Source of the DNA: SM1-46 sp002451215
Lineage (GTDB): Bacteria > Pseudomonadota > Gammaproteobacteria > Acidiferrobacterales > Sulfurifustaceae
DNA length: 40,411 nt
Assembly (NCBI GenBank): GCA_002451215.1
Contig: DKBM01000090.1
Span: forward strand, 1-40,411
Direction: 5' to 3'
Every line of letters starts with the position of its first letter. Position 1 is the stretch's first letter. The notes beneath the pieces were generated by a model that saw nothing but the letters and a program-made list of their open reading frames with translations, did no database searches and was not told the DNA's origin. Positions 7,467-14,906 of the stretch are shown here, piece after piece. Both the position numbers and the translations under genes were made by a program.

Positions 7467-8224
7467 GCGAAAAGCCCCGGGCGGTCAGCGACGAAGAGTT
7501 GCACGCCTACGTGGACGGGCGACTCACCGGCGAGCGCGTCGCCGATCTTGAGGCGTGGCTAGCGGTCGACGCCGAGGCCGCTGAGCGCGTGCGCGCCTAC
7601 CAGGCCCAGAACCGGGCACTACAGGCGTTGCTTGATCCGGTACTGAACGAGCCCGTGCCTCCACGCCTCACCGAAATCCTCCAGCGTCCGCGCCGCGCCC
7701 TGCCATTGCGAGCGGCGGCGGCGATTGCGTGGCTCGCGCTCGGCGGGATTGCGGGCTACACGCTGCATGACTGGCGCACGCCGCCTGTGGTCATAGCGCA
7801 GTTTGCCGAGCGCGCCGCAGTGGCGCACGTGGTATATGCGGCCGAAGTGCAGCATCCGGTGGAGGTAACGGCGGAACAGGAAAGCCACCTCGTGCAATGG
7901 CTATCGAAGCGGTTGGGGAAAGAACTACGCACGCCCGATTTTACGCCGTTCGGGTATCAACTGGTCGGTGGCCGCCTGCTGCCCGGAGACAAGGGCCCGG
8001 CCGCACAGTTCATGTATCAGGATTCGCACGGCGCACGTCTTACACTCTACGTCTCGACAGCTGGCGAAGGTGCGCAGCCCAGCGCATTTCGCTACGAGGA
8101 AGAGGCCGGCACGCGGGTGCTGTACTGGGTCGATCGCGATTTCGGATTTGCGCTGGTTGGCGAGTTGGATCGTGCGCGCCTCATGGACGCCGCGCACGTC
8201 GCCTATCAGGCGCTTAACTTTTAG
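7463..8224 (+). CDS. Transmembrane anti-sigma factor
   Basis: A 253-residue protein encoded with an ATGA overlap to the ECF sigma gene. Residues 8-75 form the cytosolic anti-sigma part (DEELHAYVDGRLTGERVADLEAWLA). It lacks the HxxxCxxC zinc motif, so it is of the zinc-free type. Residues 83-102 are one membrane helix. The periplasmic part (105-253) has beta-rich segments such as FGYQLVGGRLLPGD and LYWVDRDFGFALVGEL, a pattern common in RsiW-like sensors. It should hold the sigma factor at the membrane until an envelope signal triggers release. The signal is unknown. Confidence 0.9.
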   Translation: MSEKPRAVSDEELHAYVDGRLTGERVADLEAWLAVDAEAAERVRAYQAQNRALQALLDPVLNEPVPPRLTEILQRPRRALPLRAAAAIAWLALGGIAGYTLHDWRTPPVVIAQFAERAAVAHVVYAAEVQHPVEVTAEQESHLVQWLSKRLGKELRTPDFTPFGYQLVGGRLLPGDKGPAAQFMYQDSHGARLTLYVSTAGEGAQPSAFRYEEEAGTRVLYWVDRDFGFALVGELDRARLMDAAHVAYQALNF

Positions 8225-8356
8225 ATTTTTGGGCTGACGCACCGCTGAAGGAATGCGACGATCGACCGGGTGAAACGCGTCAGCGCCATTCGTAACTCGC
8301 GGCTGGCTGCCCTACCATAGGCGGGTCTCACATAACTGACCGCGCCCACACCAAGC

Positions 8357-9049
8357 ATGATTCCCTGGATTCTGCTCGACGAAGCCCCGGTGCCGGAAGG
8401 TCGCGGGGAACTGCTGCTGTACCAGCGCGGCGAGGAGTTCTCGATTCGCATCGTGGGTCGCGGCGAACTGATGAACAGTCGCGCGCACGGATCGGAGGAC
8501 GCGCTCGCCGCGCTAACCTGCGAGCGCCTTGCCGAGCGTTCACACCCGCGCATTCTGATTGGTGGACTTGGCATGGGCTTTACCCTCGCGGCGGCGCTGC
8601 GCGAGCTCGGCCCGAACGCGCAGGTGGTGGTGGCCGAGTTGGTCCCGGCAGTCGTGGCCTGGAACCGCGGCGCGCTCGCCGCGCTTGCGGGTAACCCGTT
8701 GCAAGACGCGCGCGTGACGGTGCGCGAAGTCGACGTCGGACGAATTCTCAAGACCGAACGGAAGGCGTTCGATGCGATACTGCTTGATGTCGACAACGGC
8801 CCCGAAGGACTGACGCGCGACGCAAACGACTGGCTGTACGGCCCGGGCGGCGTGCTCGCGGCCTACGAGGCGTTGCGCCCAAACGGCATCCTCGCGGTGT
8901 GGTCGGCGGGGCAGGATCGTGAGTTCACCGATCGGCTGCGGCAGGCCGGTTTTGAAACCGAGGAGGTGCGCGTGCGAGCGCGCGGAACCAAAGGCTCTCG
9001 ACACATCATCTGGCTCGCCCGGCGCATATCGGATCGGCAGGCGATGTGA
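8357..9049 (+). CDS. Spermidine synthase-like SAM-dependent methyltransferase-fold protein
   Basis: A 230-residue Rossmann-fold protein. The glycine-rich SAM motif is ILIGGLGMGFTLAAAL (from residue 65), followed by an acidic strand end VVVAELVPAVV, then DAILLDVDNGP, which corresponds to the spermidine-synthase-like active region. The N-terminal beta part is shortened relative to true spermidine synthases. I read it as one of the spermidine synthase-like proteins of unknown substrate rather than SpeE. The pseudouridine synthase gene follows 18 bp later on the same strand. Confidence 0.85.
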   Translation: MIPWILLDEAPVPEGRGELLLYQRGEEFSIRIVGRGELMNSRAHGSEDALAALTCERLAERSHPRILIGGLGMGFTLAAALRELGPNAQVVVAELVPAVVAWNRGALAALAGNPLQDARVTVREVDVGRILKTERKAFDAILLDVDNGPEGLTRDANDWLYGPGGVLAAYEALRPNGILAVWSAGQDREFTDRLRQAGFETEEVRVRARGTKGSRHIIWLARRISDRQAM

Positions 9050-9067
9050 CGGCGGTAGAATGCGGGC

Positions 9068-9994
9068 ATGAGCATCGCCAGGCATCCCTCCGCGGTAACG
9101 CTTCCGCCAACGGATAGACCCTACCCGTCGATACTGGAGTTTCTGGTACGGGCGTTTCCGCATGTATCGCCGACCGAATGGGCCGAGCGCCTGCGCCTGG
9201 GAAAGATCACCGACGAGCGCAACCGCCCCATCAGCGCGCAAACGTCGTACGTTCCCGGCGCGCGGATCTTTTATTTCCGCGAAGTGCCGAATGAACCGGT
9301 CATTCCATTCGCCGAAGAGATTATCTTCCAGAACAACGAAATACTGGTCGCCGACAAGCCGCATTTCCTGCCGGTCACGCCCGGGGGTGACTTTGTCGAG
9401 GAGTGTCTGCTAAACCGGCTGCGGCGACGCAGCGGTATCAATGATCTTGCGCCGATGCACCGGCTGGACCGCGAGACCGCGGGACTGGTGTTGTTCTCCG
9501 TTAACAGGCTAACCCGCGGTCTGTATCACGAACTCTTCACGCGCGGTGCAGTTGAGAAGACCTACGACGCAATGGCGCAAGTGAGCGAATTTCCCGCCGA
9601 GCGCCAGTGGATGGTGGTGAATCGCATCGAACGCGGCGAACCGCGCTTCCGGATGCGAATCGGACCCGGCGCCCCGAACGCGCGCTCGATCATTCACCTG
9701 CTGGAAGTCAGCGGAAACCGCGGCCGGTTCCGGCTGCATCCGCTCACCGGAAAGACCCATCAGCTGCGGTTGCATATGACCGGCCTTGGTTTCGGAATTC
9801 TTAACGACCGCGTCTATCCGGAACTGTTGCCGGAGAGCGCCGACGACTTCGACCGGCCGCTCCAGCTCATCGCACGGCGGCTGCGCTTCTGCGACCCCGT
9901 AACCGGGAGCGAATTGGAATTTGAATCAAGGCAGGTACTCGGGGAAATAGCGGCGAAACAACTATCGCCGCACGAGATGCTCAGCGACTCCTAA
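9068..9994 (+). CDS. RluA-family pseudouridine synthase
   Basis: A 308-residue RNA pseudouridine synthase. Residues 22-80 form a small S4-like RNA-binding part (PSILEFLVRAFPHVSPTEWAERL). The catalytic motif MHRLDRETAGL (near residue 136) carries the essential Asp. Later segments HPLTGKTHQLRLHM and LIARRLRFCDP are also family hallmarks. RluA-family members modify uridines in rRNA or tRNA; which position this one modifies cannot be told. Its last 14 bp overlap the 3' end of the convergent UPF0126 gene. Confidence 0.93.
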   Translation: MSIARHPSAVTLPPTDRPYPSILEFLVRAFPHVSPTEWAERLRLGKITDERNRPISAQTSYVPGARIFYFREVPNEPVIPFAEEIIFQNNEILVADKPHFLPVTPGGDFVEECLLNRLRRRSGINDLAPMHRLDRETAGLVLFSVNRLTRGLYHELFTRGAVEKTYDAMAQVSEFPAERQWMVVNRIERGEPRFRMRIGPGAPNARSIIHLLEVSGNRGRFRLHPLTGKTHQLRLHMTGLGFGILNDRVYPELLPESADDFDRPLQLIARRLRFCDPVTGSELEFESRQVLGEIAAKQLSPHEMLSDS

Positions 9995-10589
9995 ACTTGG
10001 GCAAGCCAATGTCCCAACGGATGGCAATCAGCCGCACGGCAAAAATCAGAATGCCTGCCGCGATTGCGGAGACCCCGGGTACGGCACCGCTGTAGATGGC
10101 GAGAATCAGCAGCAGCGAGCCCAGCCAGGCGACGGTCGCATAAAGCGTGCCGCGGAACACCAGCGGCTCCTCGTTGCACAACACATCGCGCAGCACACCG
10201 CCCATCACGCCCGTGATCACACCCATGAAGCTCGCGACCAGCCATGGCACGTGCATCGCCAGCGCCACATTGGTCCCGGCGACGGTGAACAGTGCAAGGC
10301 CGGCCGCGTCCGGTATCAGAAACACATTTGCCGGCAGCCGCACCCAGCGCGCTGCGAAGAAAGTAGCCAACCCGGCGCCGAGTGCCACCAGCAGGTAATT
10401 CTGGTCCGCAACCCAGAACACGGTGCGATCGAGAAGCAAGTCGCGCAGCGATCCGCCACCGAGGGCGGCGGCAAATGCGATCAGGATCATCCCGAACAGG
10501 TCAAAGCGCTTCTTGCCCGCCTCCAGCACGCCCGCCGCAGCCGACACCGCCACGGCAAGCTGCGTGATCCAGTAGGTTGCGCTGCTCAC
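9981..10589 (-). CDS. UPF0126 / TRIC-like trimeric cation channel family membrane protein
   Basis: A 202-residue inner-membrane protein with about seven hydrophobic helices. It has the duplicated family motif: AFAAALGGGSLRDLLLDR near residue 38 and GVITGVMGGVLRDVLCNEEP near residue 122, each with the conserved GG-x-x-RD. Bacterial UPF0126 proteins (YicG-like) are related to TRIC cation channels. Length and motif are typical. It reads leftward from 21 bp after the dehydrogenase gene, so the two may be co-transcribed. Confidence 0.93.
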   Translation of the reverse strand: MSSATYWITQLAVAVSAAAGVLEAGKKRFDLFGMILIAFAAALGGGSLRDLLLDRTVFWVADQNYLLVALGAGLATFFAARWVRLPANVFLIPDAAGLALFTVAGTNVALAMHVPWLVASFMGVITGVMGGVLRDVLCNEEPLVFRGTLYATVAWLGSLLLILAIYSGAVPGVSAIAAGILIFAVRLIAIRWDIGLPKFRSR

Positions 10590-10609
10590 TCTTCAGGCCG
10601 AGCCAGGGT

Positions 10610-11497
10610 TTAGCCTTTCTTGTCCGGTTGGCCCATCATCTGCTCCAGCACGAGCAACAGCGAGCTCGTATCCTGCTCGCCATATCCGCTGCCCATGAGC
10701 GCATTGAGCTGCTGCATTACCTGCGCGGTGATGGGCAGCGGCACACCGGACTGCTGCGCAAGCTCAAGCGCCACGCCGATGTCCTTGTGATGCAGCGCGG
10801 CCACGATGCCGGCGGCGAAATCGCGCTCGACCATCTTCTTGCCGAGCACATCGAGCATGCGGCTTGCGCCGTAACCGGTAAGAAGGGCTTCGCGAACCTT
10901 CCCCGGGTCGGCGCCCTGCTCGCGCGCAAACAGCAGTGCCTCAGCGGTGCCTTGCAGGCAGGCGAGCTGGGCGATTTGGTTAGCAAGCTTTGTCACCTGT
11001 CCCGTTCCCAGCGGCCCCATATGGAAGATCGACTTTCCAACACATTCCAGTACCGGCCGCACGCGCCCGAACACATCCGGTTCACCGCCGACAAATATGG
11101 TGAGCGACGCTGTCTTAGCCGCAGGGATACCGCCCGAGACCGGCGCATCGAGCATGTCGATTCCGCGCTCGGCGAGACGCCGCCCCACGTCACGCGCGAT
11201 CGTTGGGGAGATGGTGCTCAGGTCAACCATGATCATTCCGGCTGAGGCACCCTCCGCAATCCCCTGCGGGCCGAGCGCGACCAACTCGACATCGGGACCC
11301 GCGGTCACCATGGTGAACAACAGCTCGCTCGCTTGCGCCACCTCGGCGGGTGAGGAAACGACGCTCAAGCCAATACGCACGGCGTTGGCGCGCGAACGCT
11401 CGCCGCGCGCATAGGTGGAAAGCGTGTGACCGGCGGCGACCAGGTGGCGCGCCAGCTCGCTGCCCATGTTGCCGAGGCCGATAAAACCGATGCGCAT
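10610..11497 (-). CDS. NAD(P)-dependent beta-hydroxyacid dehydrogenase
   Basis: A 295-residue enzyme of the 3-hydroxyisobutyrate / tartronate-semialdehyde reductase family, which oxidises or reduces beta-hydroxyacids with NAD(P). The Rossmann motif IGFIGLGNMG opens the protein, the substrate-binding motif DAPVSGG is at 118-123, and the catalytic Lys170 lies in GQVTKLANQ. The C-terminal all-helical domain follows. ATG 11497 has GGAAGGTG upstream. The frame stays open for 400 bp further up, but those codons do not resemble the family, so I exclude them. The true substrate is uncertain. Confidence 0.93.
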   Translation of the reverse strand: MRIGFIGLGNMGSELARHLVAAGHTLSTYARGERSRANAVRIGLSVVSSPAEVAQASELLFTMVTAGPDVELVALGPQGIAEGASAGMIMVDLSTISPTIARDVGRRLAERGIDMLDAPVSGGIPAAKTASLTIFVGGEPDVFGRVRPVLECVGKSIFHMGPLGTGQVTKLANQIAQLACLQGTAEALLFAREQGADPGKVREALLTGYGASRMLDVLGKKMVERDFAAGIVAALHHKDIGVALELAQQSGVPLPITAQVMQQLNALMGSGYGEQDTSSLLLVLEQMMGQPDKKG

Positions 11498-12044
11498 GGA
11501 ATTCACCTTCCGCGTAATGAAGAAGGTAAACCTTACCCCATGTCCCCGGGAGCGTGTGAGTAGTGCGCGAGACGAGGCCAGGGGAGAACGCGAGCCGACA
11601 GAATCGCCCGAGGCCGGCGTGCCTTGCCGGTCGCGGCGAAGCCGGGGCGCTCCGGTCCTACGACCTCGAAGCGCGCGACTTTCGCGCAATAGACGCCAGT
11701 CGCTGACCCGCGCCGACGCACCAACCGAAGCATGCAGCTGGTCCCCCGCCAAGCGCCACGCTGGTGGGTCGTTGCGGGTCTGGCAGAGTTGGAGCGGATC
11801 GCATTTCTCCAGGCGAGGTTCCGGGAAGGCAATGATTGACCCCGGGATCCTTGTCCTGACGACCGCGCCGTGCACCCGTCTATGACCGGCCGGGGCGGCG
11901 TGTGAGATCACCGCCGCTCGGCTGCGGGCCCGCCAATCGTTCCTCCTTAGACGGGACCGTCGGGAGCGATCCCCTATAAATCAAAGACCTCTATTCACAC
12001 ATGGCATGCGCATTGTCCCCGATGACGATGGGAAAACCGCGAAA
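11498..12044. other. Intergenic region, no gene seen
   Basis: About 550 bp between divergently read genes. The minus-strand frame is open through most of it, but its Arg/Ser/Pro-rich translation has no protein-like pattern. Near 11940 the minus strand has an AAGGAGG site in front of an 18-codon frame starting with TTG, too short to support. The right end is AT-richer (CCTATAAATCAAAGACCTC) and may hold promoter elements. Confidence 0.5.
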
Positions 12045-12060
12045 TTGGCACAATCCCTGC
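12045..12060 (+). promoter_or_regulatory. Sigma-54-type (-24/-12) promoter candidate
   Basis: TTGGCACAATCCCTGC matches the RpoN consensus TGGCAC-N5-TTGC except for one base, with the invariant GG and GC exactly ten bases apart. It lies 47 bp before the ATG of the DUF2892 gene, a usual distance. No enhancer-binding regulator gene is in the window. Confidence 0.6.
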
Positions 12061-12106
12061 ACTGTTATTGCCTACAAGGACAATCGGTTTCCCAAGGGAG
12101 CTACTT

Positions 12107-12328
12107 ATGCGTATTCGCCGTAATGTTGGTCCTCTCGATCGCGCCCTGCGCTCTGGCCTTGGCGTCGTGTTCATTTACCTCGGCTTCTACGATGCCTCGC
12201 TGATCCGCGACCCGCTCTCCGGCGCGCTGCTGGGAGCCATGGGCGTGATGCTCGTTTTCATTGCAATCATCGCGTGGTGCCCTTTCTATCATCTGATCGG
12301 GTTCAACTCGCTTAGCGAAAGAACCTAG
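12107..12328 (+). CDS. DUF2892 family small inner-membrane protein
   Basis: A 73-residue protein with two membrane helices (about 18-32 and 41-60), matching the DUF2892/YgaP-tail family: MRIRRNVGPLDRALRSGLGVV at the start and the motif CPFYHLIGFNS at the end. Family members often accompany rhodanese domains and sulfur handling, but none is next to it here. The ATG at 12107 follows an AAGGGAG site with a 6-base spacer. A sigma-54-like promoter sits just upstream. The GGDEF-EAL gene begins 23 bp after its stop and may be on the same transcript. Confidence 0.87.
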   Translation: MRIRRNVGPLDRALRSGLGVVFIYLGFYDASLIRDPLSGALLGAMGVMLVFIAIIAWCPFYHLIGFNSLSERT

Positions 12329-12351
12329 TCACCCGTCCAGTCAGCGGATCC

Positions 12352-14247
12352 ATGTCGCTCAGGCAGACCTTGCTGGCCTCCTTCGTCGGGCTCATCGTCC
12401 TGACGTTGCTGGTGTTCGGCTATAGCGCCTACCAGATTGCACAGCGATCGAGCACCGACACGGAGGCTGAGCTGCTCGCGCAGCTCAACCACGAGCGTAG
12501 CCTGGAGCTCGCGACGGAATACCGCAAACACTCCGCGCTCAGCTATCTGCGCGAACACATTGGTGTCGACCGGGATGACATTCGCGTCCTGACACTGCTG
12601 GTTGATCAATCCCATCGCATCCTCGGCGCGAGCTCGGATGCCCGGCTCGCGACGCTTGCAACGGACCGACTGCCGATGCCGGACGGGACCGGCGCGGGCC
12701 CACGGACTGGCGAGATAGACCTAAACGGGCAGGCGTACACTCTGGCCGCCACCTCCATCACCGGTTCACCCTACACGCTGGTGTTTCTGTCTCCGCGCGG
12801 CTTCGCGGCGCACGGTGCGCTCTCACAACTTGCCAGTCGCCTTGGGGTCACCGGCCTGATCATCGCGTGGATTGCGGTCTGGATTGGTCTGGTGATTTCG
12901 ACAGCCGTCGCCCGTCGTCTGAAGGCCCAGACCGAGAAGCTGCGCCATCAGGCAACGCACGATGCGCTGACGGGCTTGCCCAACCGCCAGTCGTTACTCG
13001 AGAACCTCAACGCCGCCATCGAAACCTCAAGGGAAAGTGGGCGCACCGTGGCACTGATCCTGATGGACCTTGACCGGTTCAAGGACATCAACGACACGCT
13101 CGGTCACGATACCGGCGATATCCTGATCAAGCAGGTTGCCGACCGACTGCGCATCCGCTTGTGGGATGGCGACACCGTTGCCCGGCTCGGGGGCGACGAA
13201 TTTGGCCTTGTACTGCCGATGGCCAGTTCCGTCGACACGCGGCTCGTCGTCAACAAGCTGCGCTCGATCCTGGCCGAACCCTTCAAGGTGCACAATCTTT
13301 CGCTCACCACCGACGCAAGTATTGGCGTTGCCCTGTTCCCCGAACATGCGGGTGATGCCATCAGCCTCATGCGCTGCGTGGAAACCGCTATGTATCGCGC
13401 CAAATCGACGCGCCGCGGCTATGAGATCTATGACCCGGCGAACGACCCGTACAGCGTCGAACGCCTGAAACTGACGGCCGACGTTGGGCATGCGCTGGTA
13501 CGAGGCGAGTTGTTCCTTGTCTATCAGCCGAAGATTGACGTGGCTACGGGTGACTGCACCGGGGCCGAGGCGCTGCTGCGCTGGAAGCACCCGGAACATG
13601 GTTTCGTGCCACCAGACAAATTCATTCCGCTGGCCGAACAAACCAGCGCCATCAAGGACATCACGCATTGGACCGTGAATGTCGCGATTGCCCAATGTCG
13701 TGCCTGGCACGATGCCGGATTTCCACTTTCAGTGGCGGTAAATCTGTCGGCAACGATGCTCCACGATGCAAATCTCGCCGACCGAATCGGCTCGCTGTTG
13801 CACAACCATGGTGTGGCGCCCGAGTGCCTGCAACTCGAGATCACCGAGACCGCAATCATGCTCGATCGCGAGAGCGCCTTCGAAACGCTGAAGGCGCTGA
13901 GTGACCTGGGGATACGCCTTTCGATCGACGATTTCGGTACCGGCTATTCTTCGCTCGCCTACCTGCGAAAGCTGCCGGTGAGCGAGATCAAGATTGACAA
14001 GTCCTTCGTCATGAACATGCTCGACAACGAGAACGATGCGACGATCGTGTACGCACTAATCGATCTCGCGCACCGCATCAACCTGCGCGTCGTCGCCGAA
14101 GGAGTGGAATCCGAAGCGATCCTCGCCGCCCTTGCCTCGAAGCATTGCGACGAGAGCCAGGGATATTACTTCAGCCGTCCGCTGCCCGCCGAAGACTTTG
14201 CGAAGTGGTTCCTCCGTGCGGCCCCGCGACGTCTCGCGTCCGCTTAG
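12352..14247 (+). CDS. Membrane GGDEF-EAL cyclic-di-GMP turnover protein
   Basis: A 631-residue protein that could make and/or break c-di-GMP. A membrane helix (about 7-27), a periplasmic sensor part, and a second helix (about 165-186) precede the signalling domains. The GGDEF motif is intact at 280-284 (RLGGDEFGLV). The product-inhibition site is not: the position that should be RxxD reads WDGD. The EAL domain has EAL at 406-408 (GAEALLRW), the catalytic DDFGTGYSS at 526-534, and YYFSRPL near the end, so hydrolysis looks possible. Both activities appear available from sequence; which dominates is unknown. No other c-di-GMP protein is recognised in the window. Confidence 0.95.
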   Translation: MSLRQTLLASFVGLIVLTLLVFGYSAYQIAQRSSTDTEAELLAQLNHERSLELATEYRKHSALSYLREHIGVDRDDIRVLTLLVDQSHRILGASSDARLATLATDRLPMPDGTGAGPRTGEIDLNGQAYTLAATSITGSPYTLVFLSPRGFAAHGALSQLASRLGVTGLIIAWIAVWIGLVISTAVARRLKAQTEKLRHQATHDALTGLPNRQSLLENLNAAIETSRESGRTVALILMDLDRFKDINDTLGHDTGDILIKQVADRLRIRLWDGDTVARLGGDEFGLVLPMASSVDTRLVVNKLRSILAEPFKVHNLSLTTDASIGVALFPEHAGDAISLMRCVETAMYRAKSTRRGYEIYDPANDPYSVERLKLTADVGHALVRGELFLVYQPKIDVATGDCTGAEALLRWKHPEHGFVPPDKFIPLAEQTSAIKDITHWTVNVAIAQCRAWHDAGFPLSVAVNLSATMLHDANLADRIGSLLHNHGVAPECLQLEITETAIMLDRESAFETLKALSDLGIRLSIDDFGTGYSSLAYLRKLPVSEIKIDKSFVMNMLDNENDATIVYALIDLAHRINLRVVAEGVESEAILAALASKHCDESQGYYFSRPLPAEDFAKWFLRAAPRRLASA

Positions 14248-14470
14248 AGCCTGCTCCGATCGCCGCAGTTGCCTCGGGTCCGCACTACAAACTCGGAGTG
14301 CAAGCCCCGTGGCCCGAACGGCATACGGAAAAACCAGATTGCTTTTGGTCTTGTGGTCTGCGCACCGAGATCGGGATCGTCCAGGGATTTCTCCGAGAAT
14401 CACTCTGACCCTAGCTCGCCAAGCCGGATCGCAAAGCTAGCCGCGCCAACGCAGCGGCATCTGCCGACAT

Positions 14471-14905
14471 CTATAGACGCCGGGTCGTGTCGCGCAGCCT
14501 CAGGCTCAGGCCGCGCATCATGCCGAGCGCCAGCTCCGGGTAGCGGAGACATAATGCGCGAAGCTTGGCCTTGTCCAATACCAGAAGAAGCGAGTCCTCG
14601 AGCACATGCGCGGTCGCGGAGCGTGGCTGCTCGTCGATCACACCCATTTCGCCAAAGCACTCGCCAGCCTCGAGGATGGAGTGGAACTCTTTGACCTTCG
14701 GGTTCTCGTGGATCGAGATGCCGATCTTCCCGCTCTCGATGATGTACATGCGGTCGCTTGGTTCGTTGATGTCGAACACGCGTTCGCCCGCGGAACACGC
14801 TTCTTCCCCAAGTTCTAGTGCCAACACCCTAAGGTCCTCGGTGTAAGCGCCGGAGAATACCGGCGCCTTGCTGAGCAACAGGATACGAGTGTACAAATCG
14901 GCCAC
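14471..14905 (-). CDS. Small cyclic-nucleotide-binding domain protein, coupled to the transporter-like gene
   Basis: A 144-residue single cyclic-nucleotide-binding domain. RVFDINEPSDRMYIIESGKIGI and the phosphate-binding cassette AGECFGEMGVIDEQPRSATAHV (FGE near residue 94, then the Arg of PRSATA) are clear. There is no DNA-binding domain. The start is GTG 14905, one base after the stop of the upstream gene, with GGAGG six bases before it, so translation is coupled to the HEAT-transporter protein. I infer it is a regulatory subunit of that protein. The open frame continues upstream inside the neighbour, but those codons are shadow. Confidence 0.9.
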   Translation of the reverse strand: MADLYTRILLLSKAPVFSGAYTEDLRVLALELGEEACSAGERVFDINEPSDRMYIIESGKIGISIHENPKVKEFHSILEAGECFGEMGVIDEQPRSATAHVLEDSLLLVLDKAKLRALCLRYPELALGMMRGLSLRLRDTTRRL

Positions 14906-14906
14906 G

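Noticed and set aside
11498..11911. N-terminal extension of the dehydrogenase frame
   Set aside because: The family starts at the MRIGFIGLGNMG motif; the extension is Arg/Ser-rich and unlike a protein domain.
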